Shown one piece after another: positions 16,469-23,385 of a DNA stretch of 64,000 nucleotides (the stretch's first letter is position 1; every line of letters starts with the position of its first letter). The stretch is taken from contig NZ_AUGW01000012.1 in assembly GCF_000422865.1 (NCBI RefSeq), forward strand, positions 1 to 64,000, in the 5' to 3' direction. The DNA comes from Oceanospirillum maris DSM 6286. Its GTDB lineage: Bacteria; Pseudomonadota; Gammaproteobacteria; Pseudomonadales; Halomonadaceae. The notes beneath the pieces were generated by a model that ran no database searches, had not been told where the DNA came from, and saw only the letters and a list, made by a program, of their open reading frames with translations. A program made the translations under genes and the position numbers.

Positions 16469-17149
16469 ATGAAGGGACTTCGTGTTCGGGATATTGTTAA
16501 TTTTGATGGTAATGGCCACAAAGCCGGAATCATTATAGATGATGTATTGATAGGGCTGGATCAACACAAACTGGACTCAGTTGATGAGCTCGTTAGCCTA
16601 ATGCAGAGGCTTAACGGTGCTGAATGTACGATTACCTTAGCCCGCAAAGGTGAGTTGAAGAAAGTGACTCTTCCGTCTGGATCTCTGGGCTTGTCGCTGT
16701 TACCGGTTGACGTTGAAAATACCTTCTTTGAAGTTGATCCAGATGCTGAAGAGTTTAAAGGCCGTTTTGACTTTGTTGATGATCAGTTCAACCAGTTGAA
16801 AAACCTAGAAAACATCGTGCTGACAACCACACCAGAAGTAGACGGCTACCGTGCTGTAAAAAACTTAGGCATTATCGGTGCAGAGTGTGCTTTTGGTATG
16901 AATATCTTCAAAGACTGGTTTGCTTCTGTAACGGATGTTACCGGTGGTCGTAGCGGCGCAATTCAAAGCACCTTGCGTGATGCCCGTACCGCCAGCCTGA
17001 CCGATCTAAGGCGAGAGGCTTATCAGAAAGGAGCTAATGCTGTTATTGGTGTTAATCTTGATTACAGCGAGTTTTCCGGCGGCGGCAAGTCAATGTTGTT
17101 TGTTGCGGTAACAGGAACAGCTGTTGTTATTGAGCCGTTCCAAGAGTAA
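16469..17149 (+). CDS. PDZ-like domain fused to a YbjQ/UPF0145 domain
   Basis: A 226-aa cytosolic protein. Residues 1-75 look like a PDZ-type fold (HKAGIIIDDVLIGLDQHKL, then VDELVSLMQRLNGAECTITL). From about residue 110 comes a YbjQ/DUF74 domain: LENIVLTTTPEVDGYRAVKN, VTGGRSGAIQSTLRDART, then ANAVIGVNLDYSEF. UPF0145 proteins form beta-barrel pentamers of unknown function. It stands alone between two terminators, beyond the tail operon, so it is phage cargo rather than a virion gene. GGAG lies 9 nt upstream of the ATG. What the fusion does is not known to me. Confidence 0.75.
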   Translation: MKGLRVRDIVNFDGNGHKAGIIIDDVLIGLDQHKLDSVDELVSLMQRLNGAECTITLARKGELKKVTLPSGSLGLSLLPVDVENTFFEVDPDAEEFKGRFDFVDDQFNQLKNLENIVLTTTPEVDGYRAVKNLGIIGAECAFGMNIFKDWFASVTDVTGGRSGAIQSTLRDARTASLTDLRREAYQKGANAVIGVNLDYSEFSGGGKSMLFVAVTGTAVVIEPFQE

Positions 17150-17178
17150 GCCGTAGAGGTATTAGTCATTCTGGGGAA

Positions 17179-17203
17179 TGCCAGATTATAGTCTGGCATT
17201 TTC
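17179..17203 (+). terminator. Terminator after the PDZ-YbjQ gene
   Basis: TGCCAGA-6 nt-TCTGGCA followed by TTTTC. On the other strand it lies between the DUF3037 stop and the PDZ gene and may act weakly there too. Confidence 0.7.
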
Positions 17204-17234
17204 TCGCTAAAAGTCCTCGTAATAACTGATATTG

Positions 17235-18065
17235 TTACTGAAGCGTTATTATATCTCTGCGACCAACGGCTTTTTCAATCAGGCTGAAATAACGTGCTTC
17301 ATCTTCTTTTGAATCGAGATTGAAGATCTCATCGCTATATTCTTCAGCTAAGTTAATTTGCGGTAAAGCAAGGCGTTCATTGTTAGCTGTTGCTGAGTAA
17401 ACAAAATAACTAGCCATTGTATCGTCTAGGGCGCGTTTTCCTTCAGCAAATGTCATTAGTTTTAATGAGGTTTCTTTAAACTTTCCTTTAGTATCGGAAA
17501 CGTTATAGTCAATGGCCTCAGTTAAATGATATATGCTGTTCTTTAAAAGGAAGTCAGCGGTCATTCCTGTTTGTTCATTTAGAACAAAGTTTGGAACAAC
17601 CTTATGCTCACTAAGCTCACTTTTGTTTTCCGCTAAAATTTCAATAGCTCTAAATCGTTCTTTAATTTTTGTGGTGATTCTTGTTGGGTTTTTGCGTCCG
17701 CTTTCCTTGGCAGGATAAGGAAGGACTAGAGTTTTAAATAAACTTTCCACCTTGTCATTGTATTCACCTTTGTTGCTAAGGGTGAAGCTACCTAGGCTAG
17801 AAAAGCTGATGCCAGAATTGCCTTTCCCAAACATGCTGAGAATAAGGTTTGTATTTTCAATTTTCTGACTTAAATTCTCTAGAGACTCCCCAAATCGGAT
17901 AATATCTGAAATGGATGAATCATTATCTAAGATTCTTAGCTTGGACGCAGATTTCAACAGCCGAATATCCAGCTTATCGTTAAGCACAATAATGCCAACA
18001 TTGACTGTCTCTTGACGAATAGCACTAGGCGTATATCTAACAGTAACGTAGTCAAATTTCAGCAT
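17235..18065 (-). CDS. DUF3037-like protein, partner of the HipA-like kinase
   Basis: A 276-aa protein. The N-terminus FDYVTVRYTPSAIRQETVNV is typical of DUF3037. The C-terminal half is predicted mixed alpha/beta and ends EKAVGRRDIITLQ. Its start codon is immediately next to the stop of the HipA-like gene, so the two are a single operon. DUF3037 genes are very often found beside HipA-like kinase genes, which supports a functional pair. Which member restrains the other is unknown. The pair is more AT-rich than the structural genes around it. Confidence 0.72.
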   Translation of the reverse strand: MLKFDYVTVRYTPSAIRQETVNVGIIVLNDKLDIRLLKSASKLRILDNDSSISDIIRFGESLENLSQKIENTNLILSMFGKGNSGISFSSLGSFTLSNKGEYNDKVESLFKTLVLPYPAKESGRKNPTRITTKIKERFRAIEILAENKSELSEHKVVPNFVLNEQTGMTADFLLKNSIYHLTEAIDYNVSDTKGKFKETSLKLMTFAEGKRALDDTMASYFVYSATANNERLALPQINLAEEYSDEIFNLDSKEDEARYFSLIEKAVGRRDIITLQ

Positions 18066-18869
18066 TTATACAGCCCCCTTCATCCGGTTAATTCGGTCGT
18101 GAAATTCTTGTCCACCCCACCAGTCTGTAATCATTTTCTTCTGAGTGTCGGTCATCCACGTATCGTGCATTTGTTCGAGAATAGATGATATGTCATCAAC
18201 ATGAATCTTCGATATTTCGTCTAAAATATTTATAGCTGCTAGGTGGTCAAATGTACCAAGGCTTCTTAACGCTTGATTGCAGGCGTGGGTATTTGAATCA
18301 GGGTGCAGGCAATGATTCCCGTGAGGGTCGTTTGCCATCCACGCACGGCTAAAATCGAAAGCCAATCCGATTTTGCTATTGTTAAAGCTCTCTCTGAAAA
18401 TATAGTTCCCAAAGTGGCGGTCATCATTGTTAATAAAGAGATCCAGCCCATAAACTTTGCCGAAAAATTCTCGGGCCTCTGGGAACTCATCCCCAGAGAT
18501 TATGGCCATAAGGCTAGCTTCAGATGCGAGGTGGTCTTCTACTCCCCCTTCCCAAACTGAGCCGAAAGCGATTTCGTTCTGATGTTCAACATGATCAAAG
18601 TCAGGGGTTGGAATGTTTAATAACCGACATAAGTGATAGCAAAACAGCTCGCTGGCGGGAATCATGCCATTGTTTTCGTAAATTGTTTTGATCGCGTAAT
18701 GCTTGCTGTTAGCGCCTTTGCCAATAGTCTTTAAGTCAGCAGTTTCTTGGTTACTTGGATAAACTTCTATAATCTCAATGGGAAACAGCGTGACTTGGTA
18801 AGCGCCTGATGTTGTCTTAGACTTGGGTTGCACAGCCTTAGTGGCCGCTTTGTTTTTGTCAGCAGGCAT
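18066..18869 (-). CDS. HipA-like kinase domain protein (HipA_2 type)
   Basis: A 267-aa protein much shorter than classical HipA (~440 aa). It keeps a glycine-rich ATP loop region (TIGKGANSKHYAIKT, residues ~50-64, with a candidate Lys), the catalytic block NNDDRHFGNYIF (~155-166) and the metal-binding block AFDFSRAW (~178-185). HipA itself phosphorylates GltX and causes growth arrest. Here the N-terminal HipA domain and the HTH antitoxin HipB are absent, and a DUF3037 gene follows instead. It opens a minus-strand operon within phage cargo. A role in host arrest or exclusion of other phages is a guess from context. Confidence 0.72.
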   Translation of the reverse strand: MPADKNKAATKAVQPKSKTTSGAYQVTLFPIEIIEVYPSNQETADLKTIGKGANSKHYAIKTIYENNGMIPASELFCYHLCRLLNIPTPDFDHVEHQNEIAFGSVWEGGVEDHLASEASLMAIISGDEFPEAREFFGKVYGLDLFINNDDRHFGNYIFRESFNNSKIGLAFDFSRAWMANDPHGNHCLHPDSNTHACNQALRSLGTFDHLAAINILDEISKIHVDDISSILEQMHDTWMTDTQKKMITDWWGGQEFHDRINRMKGAV

Positions 18870-19037
18870 AATCAGTCCCTTGAAATGTCTTTATTGTGTG
18901 GGTTCGCAATCTACCATAGCCTGCTGATTTTATGTATAGGTTGAAGGGCTAATAGTTGTAAATGTTATTGCAATATCCTACGGAATCCTCCAACATTATC
19001 CCCTGAGGCGTGAGAACCTCATCAAACAGCGGATAGA

Positions 19038-19088
19038 CCCAGCCCCGAAAGTGTTGGTTTTTTTGTGCCTGAAATTTGGCACACTCCC
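19038..19088 (+). repeat. 51-bp leader repeat, copy 2 (antirepressor module 2)
   Basis: Matches 465-515 at 48 of 51 positions, with the same inverted repeat GTGCC/GGCAC. It occupies part of the 376-bp gap between the HipA-like gene and antirepressor 2; that gap otherwise holds the C4-like RNA and no gene. Confidence 0.7.
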
Positions 19089-19120
19089 CACCCGAATTGC
19101 GCCTATGGTGCGCCCTTTAG

Positions 19121-19197
19121 GTCGGGAGGGCGACGAATAAAATACCCGTAAGGGGAATAAGTCCGCGGCTCTGTTTGGCCGTTCTCAACCTCCCGAC
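19121..19197 (+). ncRNA. c4: C4-type antisense RNA, module 2
   Basis: Same plan as the RNA at 547. The outer stem is GTCGGGAGG (19121-19129) with CCTCCCGAC (19189-19197), a compensatory C-to-T/G-to-A change against module 1. The core CGAATAAAATACCCGTAAGG differs from module 1 at one position. CTGTTTG (19171-19177) is complementary to CAAACAG (19230-19236), next to the antirepressor Shine-Dalgarno. TCTCAA (19183-19188) is complementary to TTGAGA (19220-19225). In module 1 these boxes are CTGTTG/CAACAG and TTTCGAA/TTCGAAA. Both sides have changed together, so each RNA should act on its own gene only. Confidence 0.85.
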
Positions 19198-19245
19198 ACC
19201 CATTCGGCAAATGGGCAATTTGAGAGAAACAAACAGGAGGCCATT

Positions 19246-20100
19246 ATGGCTGCTCAAGTAATTCCTTTCGCGTTTGAGAACCGTGAAATCCGTACTCTTC
19301 TGATCGATGACCAACCTTGGTTTGTAGCCAGTGATATTGCAAAATCACTTGAATACAAAACAGCCAAGGATATGACTCGTAATCTTGATGCTGATGAACG
19401 GGGTAGGCACATTATGCCCACCCTATCGGGCAATCAAGAAATGACGATCATTAACGAATCCGGCATGTACTCTGCTATCCTTCGCAGCCGTAAGCCCGAA
19501 GCCAAGCGCTTCAAAAAGTGGGTCACGGCTGAAGTGCTGCCATCGATCCGTAAGCATGGCTTTTACGGTAACGCACCCAAACCCCAACAGGTGATCGGCT
19601 CTGAAGGCATGCGCTGCCTGTCCGCCCTGATCAAGGGTAAAACCTCACACCTGAAAGGCCGCGATCAACAATCCGCTTCAACCCGTCTCTGGAACCAACT
19701 GCACACCGCCTTTGATGTCTGCTCCGGTATGGATATTCCAGAAGACCAATTTAACGATGCCCGTACTTTTATCGCCAGCTACACCATCGAGGGCGAATAC
19801 CTAGCGGCTGAAAAACAGCCTGAAAGCTTGCCGGTATTCAAAGCCAAACGCACCCCCTCTGGATTTGATAAGCGCCACGGCCTTTTGTCACCGGAGCAGA
19901 TGTTTGATTGTGGTTGGCGGGTAGATCTGCTGTGGGCGGTTAAGTGGCTCAAAGAGCATGAAGGCCAAACCGTTAAGCTGGAGTCTGGTGTCACCGAACA
20001 GCTCGCACTGGAGCTGAACTCACTCCTGCACTGGTATGAAAGCTACCGGAATAAACTGACGGATATTCACCGCATGGCCAATATGGGGCCAGCGCGTTAG
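19246..20100 (+). CDS. Phage antirepressor, BRO-N type N-terminus (module 2)
   Basis: A 284-aa protein. Residues 1-110 are a BRO-N domain: FENREIRTLLIDDQPWFVAS, then AKSLEYKTAKDMTRNLD, INESGMYSAILRSRKPEAK and VLPSIRKHGFYG. BRO-N domains bind DNA and occur in many phage Ant proteins. The middle is variable, and the C-terminal ~75 residues (LSPEQMFDCGWRVDLLWAVK, LHWYESYRNKL) almost match the P22_AR_N-type antirepressor at 673. AGGAGG lies 6 nt upstream of the ATG and is covered by the C4 target. Terminator downstream. Together with its leader it forms a self-contained immunity-control module. Confidence 0.87.
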   Translation: MAAQVIPFAFENREIRTLLIDDQPWFVASDIAKSLEYKTAKDMTRNLDADERGRHIMPTLSGNQEMTIINESGMYSAILRSRKPEAKRFKKWVTAEVLPSIRKHGFYGNAPKPQQVIGSEGMRCLSALIKGKTSHLKGRDQQSASTRLWNQLHTAFDVCSGMDIPEDQFNDARTFIASYTIEGEYLAAEKQPESLPVFKAKRTPSGFDKRHGLLSPEQMFDCGWRVDLLWAVKWLKEHEGQTVKLESGVTEQLALELNSLLHWYESYRNKLTDIHRMANMGPAR

Positions 20101-20110
20101 ATTACGATTA

Positions 20111-20133
20111 AGCCCGCCGAAAAGCGGGTTTTG
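20111..20133 (+). terminator. Terminator after antirepressor 2
   Basis: CCCGC-6 nt-GCGGG followed by TTTTG. Confidence 0.75.
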
Positions 20134-20150
20134 TTTTCAGAGTAAAGCGA

Positions 20151-20459
20151 TTACTGTGCTTTTACAGCACCCTCATCACTCAACGCTTTTATAACGTGTA
20201 TCGGGTCATTACGCAGGGCGCGCAGCAGAGACTTAGCTGGGCCGGTGGGTTCGCGACGACCTTGTTCCCAGTTGCGTAGTGTGCCAATCTGAACATCAAT
20301 CAGGTTGGCAAAACGTGCCTGAGTTAATCCGGTTGCCTTGCGGATCTCTTTGACCTGAAGCGCATCAACAGTGAACTCACGGGACGGTGTACGTTCACCG
20401 CGCTGGATCTCATCCATCTGTTGAACGCTTTCCATCAGGTCGTCAAAAAAAGTGCTCAT
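20151..20459 (-). CDS. HTH antitoxin, HigA/NadS type
   Basis: A 102-aa protein with a C-terminal Xre-type helix-turn-helix: VKEIRKATGLTQARFANLID, then TLRNWEQGRREPTGPAKSLL. Antitoxins of this type follow their toxin gene, bind it and repress the operon. ATG at 20459 is preferred over a GTG four codons earlier because GGAG lies 6 nt upstream; it starts 2 bp after the toxin stop. The pair is placed just inside the attachment-site scar, a usual spot for prophage-stabilising modules. Confidence 0.83.
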   Translation of the reverse strand: MSTFFDDLMESVQQMDEIQRGERTPSREFTVDALQVKEIRKATGLTQARFANLIDVQIGTLRNWEQGRREPTGPAKSLLRALRNDPIHVIKALSDEGAVKAQ

Positions 20460-20461
20460 GG

Positions 20462-20776
20462 TTATCTCCACTGTTCAATCAGTTGTTTCAGGGCTTTGCG
20501 CTCACCGGAACTCAGATCATCTTTTTCATTTTTTGGGTAGATCAGTAAAAGCGCAATGTGAGACTTGGATACAAAGTGATAATAAATCACCCGAGAACCG
20601 CCACGTTTGCCTCGTCCACTGGATGCCACACGCACTTTACGCAAACCGCCAGTGCCTTCAATAACATCGCCTTGCTCAGGATGCTGAGCTAATTCACGCT
20701 GAAAATCAGCATAGCTATCATCATCCAGCAGGCCGCGTAGGCGTTTGGTAAACATCGGGGTTTCAATAAAAATCAT
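20462..20776 (-). CDS. RelE/HigB-type toxin
   Basis: A 104-aa protein of the RelE superfamily: IETPMFTKRLRGLLDD at the start, GGLRKVRVASSGRGKRGGSR in the middle and YYHFVSKSHIALLLIYPKNE, then a C-terminal helix EQWR. This is the subfamily paired with NadS-type antitoxins; such toxins are mRNA interferases acting at the ribosome. I chose the ATG at 20776 because a minus-strand TATAAT at 20788-20783 would start transcription at about this position, implying a leaderless message. An upstream start at 20794 would lie inside the promoter. Confidence 0.82.
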   Translation of the reverse strand: MIFIETPMFTKRLRGLLDDDSYADFQRELAQHPEQGDVIEGTGGLRKVRVASSGRGKRGGSRVIYYHFVSKSHIALLLIYPKNEKDDLSSGERKALKQLIEQWR

Positions 20777-20782
20777 AGTGTC

Positions 20783-20803
20783 ATTATACGCCAATGGCGC
20801 ATA
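20783..20803 (-). promoter_or_regulatory. Promoter -10 and operator-like palindrome of the toxin-antitoxin pair
   Basis: Minus-strand TATAAT (20788-20783) overlaps a 9-bp-arm palindrome, TATACGCCA-A-TGGCGCATA (one mismatch) at 20785-20803. Overlap with the -10 box is what autorepression by the antitoxin would need. The -35 is weak (TTGTAT at 19-bp spacing). Confidence 0.6.
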
Positions 20804-21027
20804 TAAAATACAACCCTATTGGGTTTTTTAAGCTTTTAGAATAAATGAATACTAAGGCTGGCCTCTGCAAATGTGAGGTAAAACAGGAGGGGAGTTTGGT
20901 GGGAATCTATTTGCAAAAAGGAGTCATAACTCCTTGATTTATATAGAGCACAAATCACTGTTTTTACATACAGCTTAAAGGAATAAAGTTGTTTAATTAC
21001 AATAGGATACTTTGATAAAGGCGTATT

Positions 21028-21073
21028 CTTGACATGGTAGGGGTCGCTGGTTCGAGTCCAGTCATGTCTACCA
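21028..21073 (+). tRNA. tRNA-Val(GAC) 3' fragment, attachment-site scar
   Basis: The sequence runs from the anticodon loop (TTGACAT, anticodon GAC) through the 3' anticodon strand, the variable loop and the T-arm (GCTGG-TTCGAGT-CCAGT) to the acceptor strand CATGTCT and ACCA. The layout matches the 3' half of E. coli tRNA-Val(GAC). The D-arm and 5' acceptor strand are missing upstream, so this is not a functional tRNA. Partial 3' tRNA copies are left at the far end of elements that integrate into tRNA genes. It should mark the right end of the element to its left; an intact tRNA-Val would lie left of the window. Confidence 0.82.
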
Positions 21074-21092
21074 GAATAAGTTAATAAAAACA

Positions 21093-21125
21093 GCCGCTTA
21101 GCAGAGATGTTAAGCGGCTTTTTTA
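21093..21125 (+). terminator. Terminator following the tRNA fragment
   Basis: GCCGCTTA-10 nt-TAAGCGGC followed by TTTTTTTATTTT. Probably the native terminator of the tRNA gene or carried along with it. Confidence 0.8.
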
Positions 21126-21168
21126 TTTTCTTGATTTTTTCGATTTTAAAAAGTAGCCACGGTAACAT

Positions 21169-21441
21169 CTAAACCGCTTGGCGCTCTTTCTCTTTAAGCC
21201 AGTTATCCAGTGACTCTCTCAGAAAAACAGCACATCCGGTGCTGTAATATATTTTCTTCGGGAACGTGGGGTCTTTTTCGCAAATCGAATAAAGCTGCCT
21301 GCGGCTGACGTTTATATATTTAGCGGCTTCTTCGATGCGTAATGCGACGGGATATACAGCGTCTTGCATCTTATTTTGGTGGCGTTTTGGGCTGAGCGCA
21401 GAAATATTGCTTATAGCGAGAGTGGTATTAGGTTCGTTCAT
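21169..21441 (-). CDS. AlpA-like excisionase/regulator
   Basis: A 90-aa protein with an AlpA-type helix-turn-helix: ALRIEEAAKYINVSRRQLYS, then a beta-wing region and AVFLRESLDNWLKEKE. AlpA proteins activate integrase or excisionase functions of cryptic prophages. ATG at 21441 is chosen because AGGA lies 7 nt upstream and the family starts near here; a longer frame overlaps the next gene. It lies ~100 bp from the tRNA scar, as expected for the first gene of a second element integrated next to the first, although no integrase is visible. Confidence 0.78.
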   Translation of the reverse strand: MNEPNTTLAISNISALSPKRHQNKMQDAVYPVALRIEEAAKYINVSRRQLYSICEKDPTFPKKIYYSTGCAVFLRESLDNWLKEKERQAV

Positions 21442-21457
21442 TATATTATCCTGATTT

Positions 21458-21940
21458 CTAATCTGCTGTATGTCTCTTGCCTTCAGGCCCACAACCTTGG
21501 CCGTTGCGCCATTCTCGTTCTTGCCGGGCAATGGCGTCGTCTTGGGCATCTTTTAATAATTGCTGTACGTCTGATCGATTAACGATCCCGCGCAGCTGCC
21601 TGAACTGCCGGTGAATCTCCGCCAGCGCGATGGCAGTTTCCCGGCAGTTTGCAAGAGGTTCACCTGAGTGATTGACCCAGCCGCTACCGAAACAAGTAGG
21701 ACAGGGTTTGACTGGTCGGGCCGGATCTTTGGCTGTGCCGGTGCAGGCTGGACACTCCAGCTTGTGCAGCGGTTGGTACATCTGCTGTTGCCATTGATCT
21801 GCAAGCATGAGTTGCTTGTTAGCTGGGTCAGATGCTGGCGCGTATTCAACCAGCTTGATGTCTGATCCGGTGACGACAATGCCGGAGCGGATCAGATATA
21901 CCTGCTCGCGGGTATCTTTGTTTGTGTATAGATTGGACAT
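21458..21940 (-). CDS. Phage protein with a DnaJ-type zinc ribbon
   Basis: A 160-aa protein with a central CPACTGTAKDPARPVKPCPT block followed by CFGSGW, a DnaJ-like CxxC..CxxCxGxG zinc-binding pattern. It lies upstream of the AlpA-like gene on the same strand, 16 bp away. Small zinc-ribbon proteins are common in the early regions of prophages; function unknown. Flanking C-terminal sequence is Gln/Arg-rich. Confidence 0.6.
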   Translation of the reverse strand: MSNLYTNKDTREQVYLIRSGIVVTGSDIKLVEYAPASDPANKQLMLADQWQQQMYQPLHKLECPACTGTAKDPARPVKPCPTCFGSGWVNHSGEPLANCRETAIALAEIHRQFRQLRGIVNRSDVQQLLKDAQDDAIARQEREWRNGQGCGPEGKRHTAD

Positions 21941-22205
21941 GGTTTTCTCTGAGCAATAAAAAACCGGCTCAGGGCCGGGTTTGGGGTGGGATATTACTCT
22001 TATGCTGTGTTTAAAATTTTAGTGCTGACTATCTTGAAGGTCTTATGATTGCGTTTAGTCTTCGTTTTTTGGCCATCTGATGTCGAAGCTAATATTCGCG
22101 TCTGGATCTCCAAAACGCTGTAACGCAAAGGGCTAAGCAAGCTTATACAAATCAAGCCTTGAATAGTCTTTACCAAGATTAGCGCCCGCTTCAATCAGGG
22201 AGTCT

Positions 22206-22807
22206 TCAATCGTCGCTGCCAAGCACAGTAGAAGGTCTTGTAGTGTTGATGGCACTGAGCTGTTGCTCCAGCTGGTGCTGTTCTGCAATCAGGTCGCTCT
22301 GCTGCCGGGCCAGCTGCTCCTGTTGGCGGATCAGGTGGCGTTGGCGTTCGCTGAGTTTGTCCAGTTCGTACCAGCGGTGCCGGGCGACGCGGCTGAACAT
22401 ATCAATATTGATCGCGGCTTTGCGTTTGTTTTCTTCCGTGGCGGCCAGTACCGGGGCGGTGTCTTGTGCGGGCAGGTATTCGCCTTCGATGGCTTTCTGC
22501 ACAAAGGTCAGGCCTGTTGCACCTGGGCGGTGGTGGCGTCGCTGATGGATTCAACACCCAGATACCCGTGGACGATGGGCCAGACTCCGGCAAAGTCGGC
22601 CTGTTTGCCGTGTTCTGCCCGGGCGTTGGCCAGTGAGCGCACAGCGATGTTCAGGGCTTTACGGTCGGCAACGTCTGAGGGCTGGCTGCGCGGGTTTACC
22701 GCTTCGCCTTGTGTCCAGTATTGGAACAGTGCCTGATAGCATTCGCGCTGGTATTCGATGACGCGGGCTTTTACGTCCGGGTCTTTGATGAGGTTGGTGT
22801 CGATACC
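22206..22807 (-). pseudogene. Third antirepressor gene, truncated and frameshifted
   Basis: Minus-strand reading from about 22807 gives GIDTNLIKDPDVKARVIEYQ then ECYQALFQYWTQGEAVNPR, clearly related to the antirepressor at 673 (GIDTSRIKNPEVKARVTEYQ). The frame breaks at about 22520 and resumes as GLTFVQKAIEGEYLPAQDT, then a Gln-rich coiled coil to the stop at 22206. The first ~100 codons are missing because the gene is joined head-on to a terminase fragment. Its C-terminus differs from those of the other two antirepressors. No C4-like RNA remains, since the 5' side was lost. Confidence 0.8.
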
Positions 22808-23368
22808 GACCGATTAGCCGTCATCATGCACGCCTTTAAAGACGTTCGGGCAGATTACTTCGACCAAATGCTAGGCGAAAGCAAAATCCCCGATCGCAAA
22901 CGAGGAGGCCGCAAGAAATGGACGAAAAAATCCGGCGCACGGGTAGAAGCCTTAGACTGTGAAAACTACGCCCTGCACGCCGCACGAGTCGAACGGATAC
23001 ACCTATGGGGGCCAGATGCTTGGGAAGCCTACCAAGCCAGACTGATGCAGACCGACCTACTCAGTAGCGACGAACAGCCCGTCATCACCGAGATCCACAC
23101 AGACCGCACCGTGGATGCAGACGATCTGGAATTGCCACAGGCCGAACCGGAACCGAATCAAGCCGATAGACAACAACCGGCACCCGCTAAGCCTTTACAA
23201 CCAACACCGGAACAGCCACAGCCCAAACCAAGAGCGCTAAAACCCCGCAGCCTGAAACCCAGAACCCGCAGTCAAACAGAGCCGACACAGGCGCAACCGA
23301 AACAAGAAACAGAACACAGCAAACCCAAAACCCTAGCGGATATCGCCCGAATGATGCGGGATGACTAA
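22796..23368 (+). pseudogene. Terminase large subunit, C-terminal remnant
   Basis: An open frame of about 190 codons: VRADYFDQMLGESKIPDRKR, then KKWTKKSGARVEALDCENYA, matching the end of GpA-type terminase large subunits (the xWVKKxGxRNEALDC pattern). A long Pro/Gln/Lys-rich tail with repeats such as KPRALKPRSLKPRT follows and ends ADIARMMRDD. The ATPase domain and most of the nuclease domain are gone; upstream the frame is merely the antisense of the broken antirepressor. gpW follows 17 bp after the stop, so the original order terL-gpW is kept. Confidence 0.8.
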
Positions 23369-23385
23369 CCAGAACGGAGGCCCGC

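Noticed and set aside
21028-21073. A complete, functional tRNA gene
   Set aside because: Only the 3' half is present; no D-arm or 5' acceptor strand precedes it.
22000-22194. 64-aa minus-strand frame between the Zn-ribbon gene and the broken antirepressor
   Set aside because: No good ribosome site, no recognisable pattern, AT-rich degenerate DNA in a decayed region.
22709-22795. Apparent N-terminus of the terminase fragment
   Set aside because: These codons are the antisense of the broken antirepressor; the frame is open by chance.
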